Under the pieces are notes generated by a model. It ran no database searches. It saw nothing but the letters and a program-made list of their open reading frames with translations, and was not told where the DNA came from. Below, piece after piece: positions 1 through 8,919 of a DNA stretch of 64,000 nucleotides (positions within the stretch are counted from its first letter, which is position 1; every line of letters begins with the position of its first letter). This stretch comes from an uncultured Holophagaceae bacterium (GTDB lineage: Bacteria; Acidobacteriota; Holophagae; Holophagales; Holophagaceae): NCBI GenBank assembly GCA_903913215.1, contig CAIWKE010000012.1, forward strand, positions 1 through 64,000. The letters are read 5' to 3'. The translations under genes were made by a program, and so were the position numbers.

Positions 1-137
1 ACTTTCCCATCCACACCAGCCTGATCGAAGGCGTGAACAACAAGATCAAGCTCATCAAGCGCATTGGCTACGGCTACCGGGACGATGCCTACTTCTTCCT
101 CAAAGTCCGCTCAGCCTTCCCCGGAATTCCCGGATGA
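1..137 (+). mobile_element. C-terminal fragment of an ISL3-family-like transposase (truncated by window start)
   Basis: Frame starting at base 3 reads FPIHTSLIEGVNNKIKLIKRIGYGYRDDAYFFLKVRSAFPGIPG*; the (S)xIEGxNNKIKxIKRxxYGYRD motif is typical of the ISL3 DDE transposase C-terminus. Not in the supplied ORF track because its start lies outside the window. Confidence 0.75.
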
Positions 138-299
138 ACCAGAAATTAGGGCGGTTCAGTGAACCGCTGGCAGTTCTCGAACAAGGGGGTGCCTGTATAC
201 ACAACACGGCAAGTTCGCCATCAAGGTTCTGGCGAACCCAGACACGTCCTATTTATCTCCGAGGTTCACTGAGCTGGTGATGGTTCCCTGATTTTCGGC

Positions 300-1952
300 T
301 CAGCAGGCCAAACTAAATGAGACTGTATTCCCCGCCTCGCTGAACCGGAAATCTGGTGCGAGGGCCTTCATGAGCGGGATCCCCCGACCGTGGGGTGCCA
401 GCAGATCGGGTGCGGCCGCCTGCTCCAGGGCCTTCCAGTCGAAGCCAGGGCCGTCATCGGAGATCTCGATATGGAGGCGATGCAGACGCCGGGGCATGCA
501 AGTGGCGTAGTGTAGGGCTACCCTGCATCTGGCCATACCTCCTTGGAAGTCGCCGAGGGCCACCTTTCGCCGCGCCTCATAGGCTTCAAAACCCTTGGAC
601 TTCATGGTCGAATCTAGACCCAGGAGCCCGTGGTCCACGGCATTGTCGAAGCCCTCAGTAAGAAGGATTCCAAGCTGCTGAAGGGCTGCAGGAGACACTC
701 CCTTGAACCCCAGCAGACCTAGGATGTTCGGTACCAGGTCACGGACCTGATGGATCCGGGGATCCATATCGAATTGAAGGGCCAAGCCTTCCTCGCTTTC
801 GGTCTCAGGCATCTGGCCAGACTGCTCTATCACCATGGGAACTGGGGGGGGCACTTCCCAAAGGGCCCAGGTAAGATCGTCGTGCTGTTCGACATTCTCC
901 AGTCTGCGGTTAAATGCCTGGCGCAGGAGGGCATGCCCCCCGGCGATGGAGTATCGAGCCCCCCGGCGCAGAAAGGCTTCCTTGAGGGCCTCCCCGTCGA
1001 AGAGGTCTAGCAGGCCATCACTGCATGCAAAGAGACGATCCCCGGGCACTACCGATACGTCTTCGACCTCAACGGCATCGCAGTTGGCCAGGATGCCCGC
1101 AGGGAAGTTTCTGGACTCGAAGGACCGGAAGGCGTGGGTGGCCTTTCTCAGCAGAAAGATGTCGGGCATTCCCGCGTTCAGAACACTAAGGACACCCAAC
1201 TCAGGGTCCAGCCTCAGCATGATGAGGCAAGCAAACCGGTCCGCTGGCAAGAGGCGGCAGAGCTTGGCGTTAATTTCTTGGTAGATCGATTCGAGCGGGA
1301 CGTCGCGGCTCGCCATGGCCTGGAAGGTTTCAAGGACGGGAATCGTGCTAACCCCAGCCACAAGTCCATGCCCAGTTGCATCACAGAGCAGACCGAAGTG
1401 GGTACCACCGATCCCTCTCAGATAGGCGCAAGCATCCCCATTGATCCGCCGGGTCTGCAAGGTCTCCATGGCGAAACAGGGCGGCATCAGCTTCAGCCCC
1501 GGCGAAGTCAGCCGGTCCAGCAAGTGCTTGACAATGGCAATCTCGCCAAGCGTTTTCTCCTGGGCAACCGCTAGGGCATTATGCATTCCCGCCATCGAGG
1601 CAAGGGCGGACACGCGGGCCACCAATTCCTCCACCTGAACAGGCTTGTTGAGGAATTCCGAGGCCCCCGCCTGCAGGCTCTGCCGCAACAACTCGGAGTC
1701 CTGGCCGGCAGTGAGCATGACGATGGGAATGAACAGCCCCCCCCGAGCCTCCTTCAGTTCCCGGCAGAGCTGCAACCCATCCATTCGAGGCATCTGGTAG
1801 TCCGTGATGACGATATCGGGCGGGGCCAGACCAAAACAGGCCATGGCCTCCACCCCATCCGCCGCCTCAGTGACCCCGAAGCCTTCCTTCTCCAGCACCC
1901 GCCTAATCATGAGGCGAGTGGCTGCATCATCTTCCACAAGCAAGATTTGCAT
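300..1952 (-). CDS. Response regulator with SpoIIE/PP2C phosphatase and HATPase (RsbW-like) domains
   Basis: N-terminal REC domain (MQILLVEDDAATRLMIRRVL...DYQMPRMDG...NKPV), central PP2C-like motif (LLCDATGHGLVAG), C-terminal HATPase_c_2-like region (LTEGFDNAVDHG...ISDDGPGFDW). Confidence 0.85.
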   Translation of the reverse strand: MQILLVEDDAATRLMIRRVLEKEGFGVTEAADGVEAMACFGLAPPDIVITDYQMPRMDGLQLCRELKEARGGLFIPIVMLTAGQDSELLRQSLQAGASEFLNKPVQVEELVARVSALASMAGMHNALAVAQEKTLGEIAIVKHLLDRLTSPGLKLMPPCFAMETLQTRRINGDACAYLRGIGGTHFGLLCDATGHGLVAGVSTIPVLETFQAMASRDVPLESIYQEINAKLCRLLPADRFACLIMLRLDPELGVLSVLNAGMPDIFLLRKATHAFRSFESRNFPAGILANCDAVEVEDVSVVPGDRLFACSDGLLDLFDGEALKEAFLRRGARYSIAGGHALLRQAFNRRLENVEQHDDLTWALWEVPPPVPMVIEQSGQMPETESEEGLALQFDMDPRIHQVRDLVPNILGLLGFKGVSPAALQQLGILLTEGFDNAVDHGLLGLDSTMKSKGFEAYEARRKVALGDFQGGMARCRVALHYATCMPRRLHRLHIEISDDGPGFDWKALEQAAAPDLLAPHGRGIPLMKALAPDFRFSEAGNTVSFSLAC

Positions 1953-1961
1953 GCAATTCCA

Positions 1962-2276
1962 TCAACTGTTCGAGGTCTCGAAGAGCTTGTCGAATTTGAT
2001 CATCTTGAGGATTGGCATCAGGGTGGGATTGGGATTGCGCAACGTAATTTTCTTACCCTTGGCGTTGGCTTTCTCCCTCAGCAGCAGAAGCGATCCGAGC
2101 GACGATGAATCCATATAGGAGACAGCGGCCAGGTCGATACAAATAGTGGTGATGGCGGGATTCTCGACCAACGGATATGCCGCTTCCTTGAATCCGGTGT
2201 GGGATTCGGCGGTAAACCGGCCGGATGGGGCCAGGGTCCCTATGGCACCCTGGATTTTGACGCTGGGATTGCTCAT
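1962..2276 (-). CDS. STAS domain protein, anti-sigma factor antagonist-like
   Basis: MSNPSVKIQGAIGTLAPSGRF...CIDLAAVSYMDSSSLGSLLLL; the DSSSLGSL phospho-acceptor motif is typical of RsbV/SpoIIAA. Start chosen internal to the ORF track call. Confidence 0.85.
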   Translation of the reverse strand: MSNPSVKIQGAIGTLAPSGRFTAESHTGFKEAAYPLVENPAITTICIDLAAVSYMDSSSLGSLLLLREKANAKGKKITLRNPNPTLMPILKMIKFDKLFETSNS

Positions 2277-2327
2277 GCTGACTCCTTGAGTGATCGGCAG
2301 TAGCGGAGGCAATTGCCGAGGATGCTT

Positions 2328-3926
2328 TCAAACGGTGAATCGCCCTACAGTTTCTGCCAGCCCCTCAGCGATGGTGGAGAGTTCATGGGCAGTCGAGGCC
2401 ACCTGCTCGGCACTGGCGCTCAATTCGATCGCGGCAGAGGCATTGCGTTCGGCTTGGCTCTCTCCTTCCAATATCTGGCTTCGGATCTGCTCGATAGCCT
2501 CCCCTTCCTCCTCTGTAGAGATCCGAATTGAGAGCACAGTACCCGTCAGTTCCAGGATGCCGGAGAGAATGACCTGCAACTTTTCAACGGTGAGCTTGGC
2601 GGTTTCCTGTCCCTGCCCCACGGCCTGGTGGGTCTCCTGGATCATCGCGGAGATCTCGCGGGCGGCCGCCCCAGAGCGTTCGGCGAGTTTCCTGACCTCC
2701 TCGGCCACAACGGCAAAGCCCTTACCATGGGCACCAGCCTTGGCCGCCTCTATGGCGGCGTTCAGTGAGAGTAGGTTCGTCTGGCGCGCAATCTCCTGGA
2801 TGAGCTGGACTGCTTTCACGATTCGGTCGGAGACGGCTTTGATCTCCGCCATGGCCTTAAAGCTTTCCTCCGCCGCAGTACGCCCCGCTTCAGTGGCCTC
2901 GACGGCTCCCTCCACCTGGAGGGCGGCCTGCCCAATCTGTCCCCCGGTCTGATCCAGGGACTCCCGCACCTGCTCGATGCTGCTCACGTTGCGCTCCAGG
3001 GCGCTCTTGAGCACGTGGGCACCCTTGGCCACTTCTGCCGAGGCTTTCAGTTGCTCCTGGCTGGTGGCGCTAAGTTGGGTGGATCCGGAGGCCGTCGATT
3101 CGGATGCCTGGCGGATCCCCTTGAAGTCCCTCTGTAGCCCCGCGACCAGACCATTGAGGTTGCTAGCCATCCCGGCGAATTCGTCCCCACCTAACAACTT
3201 GAAGCGGTGGGTGAGCTGACCATCGACCATCTTCTCAATTCCGCCTTGGACTTCCAGAACTGACAAATTGACCTTGGAACTCACAAAGAGGGTTATGGCC
3301 ACACCGCTGGTCAGAGCGGCGACAATCATAAGCAGCACAGTCCATCTCGCTCGAATCAGCTTTTCCTTCGATTCTGAAGCTTCCGCCCGGGTTCGTTCGG
3401 ATAGATTATCTATGATCTTCCCAAAGGTGGTCCTGGCTTCGTCCACCTCAGGTTTTCCAATATGGAACCAATCCTTCATGTGGGAACCGCTATGGTCGCT
3501 GCTCGCCACCGAAAGACCCTCATGAACAATATTTTTATAATTTTCTAGATTTTTAAGTGCTTTATCAAGAAGGGCCCTATCCTCACTCTGCCAGTCCAAA
3601 GACTTAACCCTGGCCACGGCGGCATCCAGTTCAGTTTCCACATCTTTAAGTTTATTAAGGCGCAATTCGGTGAATGCGGAATCTCGGGCAGCAATGGTCA
3701 TGAGGGCCATGGAATCCCCTCGGAAATGAGTCGTCTTGAACCGAAGGTTCGCCAATGCCTGGGTTGCTGGTGCACGGCCAATAAACCTCTCCTGCTGGGT
3801 TTCCATGTTGTTGAGCCAAAACACGAGAAGTCCAGCTACCCCCATCAGAAGCGAAGCCATTATGATAAAAAGGAAAGTAAATTTTGACCGAATGCGAAGA
3901 TCGTTGAACCTACCTACAACCCGCAT
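2328..3926 (-). CDS. Methyl-accepting chemotaxis protein
   Basis: N-terminal TM, periplasmic domain, HAMP, and the MCP hairpin tip signature [40 protein letters not shown]. Confidence 0.95.
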   Translation of the reverse strand: MRVVGRFNDLRIRSKFTFLFIIMASLLMGVAGLLVFWLNNMETQQERFIGRAPATQALANLRFKTTHFRGDSMALMTIAARDSAFTELRLNKLKDVETELDAAVARVKSLDWQSEDRALLDKALKNLENYKNIVHEGLSVASSDHSGSHMKDWFHIGKPEVDEARTTFGKIIDNLSERTRAEASESKEKLIRARWTVLLMIVAALTSGVAITLFVSSKVNLSVLEVQGGIEKMVDGQLTHRFKLLGGDEFAGMASNLNGLVAGLQRDFKGIRQASESTASGSTQLSATSQEQLKASAEVAKGAHVLKSALERNVSSIEQVRESLDQTGGQIGQAALQVEGAVEATEAGRTAAEESFKAMAEIKAVSDRIVKAVQLIQEIARQTNLLSLNAAIEAAKAGAHGKGFAVVAEEVRKLAERSGAAAREISAMIQETHQAVGQGQETAKLTVEKLQVILSGILELTGTVLSIRISTEEEGEAIEQIRSQILEGESQAERNASAAIELSASAEQVASTAHELSTIAEGLAETVGRFTV

Positions 3927-4004
3927 ACACTCTCCTTAAGTTTAGATTTTCGCTACTGGTTATCCCCGGTTTGGCGCCTAAACTTATTTCAACAAACAAT
4001 TAAT

Positions 4005-4100
4005 AAACAAATCCTGCAATGAAAACAAAACCGTACCACCCACGCTATCAATCCGTCATCGGAGGGTGTTACGGTTTTGTTTTCATTGCAGGAAACAAAT
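4005..4100. mobile_element. MITE-like element (4013-4092) with flanking 8-bp direct repeats
   Basis: Left arm CCTGCAATGAAAACAAAACCGTACCACCC (4013-4041) and right arm GGGTGTTACGGTTTTGTTTTCATTGCAGG (4064-4092) are inverted repeats with 1 mismatch in 29; AAACAAAT lies immediately outside both ends (4005-4012 and 4093-4100). Confidence 0.8.
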
Positions 4101-4753
4101 CTATAACATCTAGAACCCACCTGCTGGGATTCTCATCTACCTGATGTATCGGTCTGGAATACCAGGAAGCTTACTTTTCTCTGGGATTCATTTTCAAATC
4201 TATTTGGATGAGGCCAATCTCGATCGGCACACCACCTGCCCCCCCTCTCCTCCCATCAGTGATACAACCCGTCCGGAACCCTTGTCTGAGCAAATTCTCC
4301 TTCTGGGAGGGTCTGAGTTTCCCCTGGTCCAGTTCCTGGGTAAGCCGCTGGACACCCAGGCGCAGTGGGAGTAACTTCGCGAGGCTCAGCAGGCTCTCAC
4401 GGCAGCCAGATCGCCAGCGCGAAGTTTTATAAGGCCGGCTAGTGGAGGGGCACGAACTCCAGGAAGACCTTCGCTCCTTCGCACATATCAGCCTCCCAGG
4501 TGCCGGGAGACTAGGGAGCAATGCTCCTTCGGGAGGCAATTTCCATCCGTCCCGGCATAGAGAGGTGCAAGCGCGGCGCGGCACGGGTGGGGGGCCGTGG
4601 GCCCATGCGGGGGGCCTCGTAGCCACAGGGGGGGTGCCCTCTCGATCACCATTGGCGATGGGAGTGGCTGGAGCCATGCCGTAGGTCGGGTCGGTGCGCC
4701 CCGAGGTTGCACCACCTGGGGGAACTACGATCAAGGCCGCGTAGAATCCAGCC

Positions 4754-4960
4754 ATGAGCAAACGCAGCGGCATTCCTGGCCTCAGTTTCTCCCTGCGCCG
4801 TGCCCTGGGCATCTCGGCTGCTCAGGCTCGGCTGTCCCGCCAGATCGGCATCCCCCTGTCACGAAGCGGGCGTCAGCGGAAGGTCGGCAGGCTTAGCGGG
4901 TGCTGTGTCCCCTTGCTGGTGGGTGCTGGGGTGGCCCGACTGTTCTGCTGGATGATCTGA
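4754..4960 (+). CDS. Small basic hypothetical protein
   Basis: 68 aa ORF MSKRSGIPGLSFSLRRALGISAAQARLSRQIGIPLSRSGRQRKVGR...; the GIPGLSFS...TRSGRQRKxG-like pattern resembles short conserved hypothetical proteins known from other bacteria. Confidence 0.5.
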   Translation: MSKRSGIPGLSFSLRRALGISAAQARLSRQIGIPLSRSGRQRKVGRLSGCCVPLLVGAGVARLFCWMI

Positions 4961-5207
4961 ACCAACCAGGTCCAATAGAGGACGCTCACTGCCCATAGCC
5001 GAACGGTTTTTAGACGTTTGCCCACAACTAAGCAATCCGCCATATTCACGAACACGTATAGTCCCTGTGAGAGTCAAGGAGTCGTGGTAATCCCTGCGGA
5101 TAGAATTCAGAGAAACCACCCCCCAAGTTAATCGAAGCGATGCACCCAAAGGACCCTTTCAGGCGGGTCTTGTGAGGTCGTCAGCTCAAACCTATCAGGA
5201 GAAAATC

Positions 5208-5675
5208 ATGAGAAAATTCCTCGTCAGCGTAGCCCTGGCCAGCCTTTCCGTGGTGGCATTCGCCTCTGCCACCGCCACCAAGGAAGACGTCAAGGCTCTC
5301 GTCAAGCAGGCCGTCACCTTCGTCAAGGCCAATGGCCGGGACCAGTTCTTCAAGGAGGTCCGAGTTTCCGAAGGGCAGTTTCATTTCCGAATTGGCACGA
5401 AGAAGGATCTCTACATCTTCGTCTATGACGAGAAGGGCACGGTCCTCGCTCACGGGGCGCGGGTCGATCTGAATGGCCGGAACCGCTGGAATGACAAGGA
5501 CCCCGATGGCAAGGCGTGGATTCAGGACTGGACTGACCTGGTCCACAAGTCTGGAAGCGGTTGGATCGGCTACAAAGAATTCAGCCCTGCTGACAAGAAC
5601 AAGGTCATGGATAAGGCGTCCTTCGTCGAACTGACGGATGGCATGGTCATCGGCTGCGGCATCTACGGTAAGTGA
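5208..5675 (+). CDS. Secreted single Cache-domain protein
   Basis: Signal peptide MRKFLVSVALASLSVVAFASA then DVKALVKQAVTFVKANGRDQFFKEV...LYIFVYDEKGTVLAHG...GWIGYKEF; upstream AGGAGA RBS. Confidence 0.85.
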   Translation: MRKFLVSVALASLSVVAFASATATKEDVKALVKQAVTFVKANGRDQFFKEVRVSEGQFHFRIGTKKDLYIFVYDEKGTVLAHGARVDLNGRNRWNDKDPDGKAWIQDWTDLVHKSGSGWIGYKEFSPADKNKVMDKASFVELTDGMVIGCGIYGK

Positions 5676-6053
5676 AGACTGCCTACATGAACGCTTTCGA
5701 GGATGAGATGAGTGACCTGCGCAAGCTCGCAGAAATTCACCTGACTCTCCGTGAACTGCGTGAAGCCGCTCCTGCCAGTGCTGAAGGGTTCCTGCTCCAT
5801 TGCAACAAAAAGTCTGGCAACTGGCCGGTAGTGTCCCTCCTTTGGCAGTACGAGGGCCACTGCCACGGCCAGTCCTAACTGCGCAATGCTGAGCTTCCGG
5901 GAGGCCAGAAACCGCAAAGCCGTTCCTCGGGGGTTTCCGACTGAAGCACCACCTGGTATTGGATAGAGCGGGCTATTCGGGGTCAGAATTTAAGATTTGG
6001 CCAGGGTTGTCGTTATTTCTATTGAACCAGGATCAGAAAGATGGTGGCCCAAG

Positions 6054-7625
6054 ATGCTTCATGATGCTTCTGTTCGAGCCAAGTTGTTGCTCTTGGCCGG
6101 GCTCTTGCTGGTTATGGCCGTTGGCCTGACCACCCTGGGCCTTGGAGGAATGTATGGCGTGAAGGAAGGTCTTCGCACCGTCTACGAGGACCGTGTTGTC
6201 TGCCTGCGCCAGATCAAGATCGTTGCGGACGCCTATGCCAGCAGCATGGTTGATACCGCCCACAAATGCCGAGCCGGATCACTCTCTCCCGAAGAGGGGC
6301 TCAAGGAGGTTCAATCCGCCCGGAAGAAGGCTGCCTCGGAGTGGAAGGATTACCTATCCACCTACCTGACACCCGAGGAGGCGAAGCTCGCGGAGGCGGT
6401 CAAGGTGGCCATGGTCCCTGCGGAAGCTGCCGTGACCAAGCTGGAAGCCCTGCTGGTGGCCAAGGATCGCCCAGGGCTCACAGTCTTCGTTGAGCGCGAC
6501 CTCTATCCCGCCATGGGCCCGATCGCAGGGGCCCTCGATGCCCTAGCCGATCTCCAGCAGCGGGTGGCGAAGGAGGAATATGACGGGGCTGTCTCCCGCT
6601 TCAATCATCGAGTGGTCCTCAGCCTAGCCGTACTGGCCTTGGGCATGGTGCTGGCATTTGTCCTCACCGGGCGCATCGTCCGGGGCATCGCCGGGTCCCT
6701 TCAGGCCATGCTGACGGGCATGCGCCACAGCGATCTCACTTTGCAGCTGGACGTGCATAGCAAGGATGAAATTGGCCAAACTGCTATGGCATTTAATGAC
6801 TACAACAGCAAGCTCCGTACGGCATTTCTGGCCTTCGGCAGCCAGAGCGGTCAAGTCGCCAGCGGTAGTACGGAACTCTCCGCCGCCGCCGACCAGTTGT
6901 CTGCAACTACGGCGGAATTAGCCAGGGCCTCTGAAACTCAGCGGGTCCGTGCCGACCAGATGTCTGCGGGTATTTTGGAACTGTCTGCTTCCATCGAATC
7001 CGTGGCCAGTTATGCCTCTACCAGCCAGAGTCAGATGGGGGCAGCGGCGCAGGCAGCCGCCACTGGGAGCAGGGTGGGCGAAGCCTCCGACTCCGCCATG
7101 CAAAGTGTTCAGGCACAGACCAACCGGATGGTCCAGGCCGTGCGGGTGATTCAGGACATCGCCCGGCAGACCAATTTGCTGTCACTGAATGCCGCCATCG
7201 AGGCCGCGAAGGCCGGGGCTCAGGGCAAGGGATTCGCTGTCGTGGCCGAGGAAGTTCGGAAATTGGCAGAGCGGTCCGGGACAGCAGCCAAGGAGATCGA
7301 GGGCCTGATCTCTGGAACCTTGGAAGCGGTAGAACTCGGCAGCGACCGGGTTCGGGAGACCGTGAAGGCCCTGACGCTGATTCAGACCGATATTCAACTC
7401 GCTGTGACTTCCGTGACGGAGATTGCACTTGCCAGTCAGGAGCAGGCCCGGACAGCCCAGGAGTCAGCGCGTTTGACCGAGGCCACCGCCCAGGACCTAG
7501 GACAATCGGCGGCAGCCACGCAGCAATTGGCAGCAACCGCCGATCAGATTGCCCACACTGCTACGGACCTTTCCCAAATTTCGGAAGCCCTGGCGGGACA
7601 GATCAATGAATTCAAAGTGAGATAG
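6054..7625 (+). CDS. Methyl-accepting chemotaxis protein
   Basis: [27 protein letters not shown] segment, HAMP region, MCP signature [40 protein letters not shown]. Internal ATG chosen; the ORF track begins at 5997. Confidence 0.93.
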   Translation: MLHDASVRAKLLLLAGLLLVMAVGLTTLGLGGMYGVKEGLRTVYEDRVVCLRQIKIVADAYASSMVDTAHKCRAGSLSPEEGLKEVQSARKKAASEWKDYLSTYLTPEEAKLAEAVKVAMVPAEAAVTKLEALLVAKDRPGLTVFVERDLYPAMGPIAGALDALADLQQRVAKEEYDGAVSRFNHRVVLSLAVLALGMVLAFVLTGRIVRGIAGSLQAMLTGMRHSDLTLQLDVHSKDEIGQTAMAFNDYNSKLRTAFLAFGSQSGQVASGSTELSAAADQLSATTAELARASETQRVRADQMSAGILELSASIESVASYASTSQSQMGAAAQAAATGSRVGEASDSAMQSVQAQTNRMVQAVRVIQDIARQTNLLSLNAAIEAAKAGAQGKGFAVVAEEVRKLAERSGTAAKEIEGLISGTLEAVELGSDRVRETVKALTLIQTDIQLAVTSVTEIALASQEQARTAQESARLTEATAQDLGQSAAATQQLAATADQIAHTATDLSQISEALAGQINEFKVR

Positions 7626-7910
7626 ACGGTTCTCTGGCACCCACTCCCTGAGGCATTGCCCATGGACAGGGCCACCGCTGCGATCCAGTGGGCCGCAGGG
7701 CTGCGCTGCTCCCAATGGGCAGCAAGGACAGACGCGGCGGCCTCAATCAGCGCCTGGAGGGCGCTGGGCTACGGGTGTGGACGGCGTTTGGAGTGTGGGC
7801 GCATGGGTGACTCCATGCGCGACCTGGAAGGGAAGATCAGGCTACCAAGAAACGACTCCCAGGAGGCTATCCCCAGGGGCTGCACTTCCCGAAGTCACAC
7901 TGAGTGAGTG

Positions 7911-8318
7911 CTACTTTTCGATTATGTCGATCAGGGCGTACATCCGCTCCAGTCGGTCCTTTTGGATGCCTGCGCCAATCTTCTCGTACCTAGCCCGGTC
8001 GTTCCTCTGAATTGCAGGGACCAACTCTTCCTCGCGAGTCTTTTTAAAGGCAGCCCAGGTCTCCTTAAGCTCTTTAAACTCTACTGCCTTCTTGGCTGGG
8101 GGCGATATTTTGCGCAGGTGTTCACTAACAAGATCGGCTGTGTCTTTGACCAGTTTGAACTGCTCTGGGCTGCGCTTCTCCCTGTAAAGCGCTAAATGCA
8201 CTAGGGCCTGTCGGGCTGTCTTGATTTCTTCTTTGAGGACGGTGAACTCGCTTCCAAAGCTCGGCATTGCCGAGATCAAGATAAAAGCCGAGGCAGTGGC
8301 AACGCGAGAACTGTTCAT
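7911..8318 (-). CDS. Secreted helical hypothetical protein
   Basis: MNSSRVATASAFILISAMPSFGSEF signal peptide followed by a charged, mostly helical 110 aa region; no motif recognised. Confidence 0.7.
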   Translation of the reverse strand: MNSSRVATASAFILISAMPSFGSEFTVLKEEIKTARQALVHLALYREKRSPEQFKLVKDTADLVSEHLRKISPPAKKAVEFKELKETWAAFKKTREEELVPAIQRNDRARYEKIGAGIQKDRLERMYALIDIIEK

Positions 8319-8482
8319 AGTGGTCCCCTTCGTTAGAGTTAGCGGCACCGGTCCACCGGCACGACACTCTAGCTTTTGCTTCGGTTGATGATGTTGGTGT
8401 CATTAAAAACCGCACCATTCGCGCGAATCCGGGTTTCTATGGCAGTGCGACCTAGGGCTGGTGGACAGGCCACCAAGAGAAA

Positions 8483-8507
8483 GCCCCAGGGTGTTTGTCC
8501 CTGGGGC
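8483..8507. terminator. Strong intergenic hairpin, possible terminator
   Basis: GCCCCAGGG-TGTTTGT-CCCTGGGGC, 9-bp perfect stem; on the minus strand it is followed by TTTCTCTT. Confidence 0.4.
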
Positions 8508-8780
8508 CTGTCTTCAACTGGTAGGACTTCCACCTATCCGCTAAGACCACCTGCGCAGCGCAGGAATGGTGTTCGAGACGAGTATTAGGCACTAGGGAGT
8601 GTCGTCAAGGGGTGAGTGCGCGTATTGATTGTCTCGGGCGCATGGGGTCTCCATTGCGCACCAAATGGAAGGGATGGTCAGGCTAGCAACGGAGGCTCCA
8701 GAGATGAGTTGCAAGCCGTGGTAACAACTGGGACCAGCTGTGCCCAACTGACCTTGCAGGATGCAGGCTGGACGCAGGTC

Positions 8781-8811
8781 AAAAAGAAAAGGCCCACCTT
8801 GTGAGTGGGCC
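8781..8811 (-). terminator. Rho-independent terminator downstream of tRNA-Arg
   Basis: Minus strand GGCCCAC-TCACAAG-GTGGGCC followed by TTTTCTTTTT. Confidence 0.75.
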
Positions 8812-8826
8812 TAAGTGTTGATTTGT

Positions 8827-8903
8827 TGGTGGTCCCGGAGCGATTCGAACGCCCGACCCTCAGATTCGTAGTCTGATGCTCTATCCAGCTGAGCTACGGG
8901 ACC
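8827..8903 (-). tRNA. tRNA-Arg (anticodon ACG)
   Basis: Minus strand GGTCCCGTAGCTCAGCTGGATAGAGCATCAGACTACGAATCTGAGGGTCGGGCGTTCGAATCGCTCCGGGACCACCA; full cloverleaf, anticodon loop CTACGAA, encoded CCA. Confidence 0.95.
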
Positions 8904-8919
8904 GCGTGAAGGAATAATT

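Noticed and set aside
4373-4426. AACTTCGCG...CGCGAAGTT hairpin considered as an integron attC site
   Set aside because: The flanking bases do not fit the RYYYAAC/GTTRRRY core sites and no integrase is present; a plain hairpin or terminator is simpler.
4171-4812. 213 aa minus-strand ORF
   Set aside because: Low-complexity Arg/Pro/Gly-rich translation in a G-run-rich intergenic region, no motif, overlaps a better small ORF on the plus strand.
5672-5878. 68 aa ORF directly after the first Cache gene
   Set aside because: Close to the Cache stop but no clear RBS or motif; possible but unsupported.
5880-5965. GEMM (c-di-GMP-I riboswitch)-like words AAACCGCAAAGCCG and GGGGGTTTCCGACTGAAG upstream of the MCP
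   Set aside because: The words recall GEMM conserved elements and MCPs are typical targets, but the GNRA-loop helix and the receptor helix are not discernible and spacing is too short. A covariance-model search (Infernal, Rfam GEMM-I) would decide.
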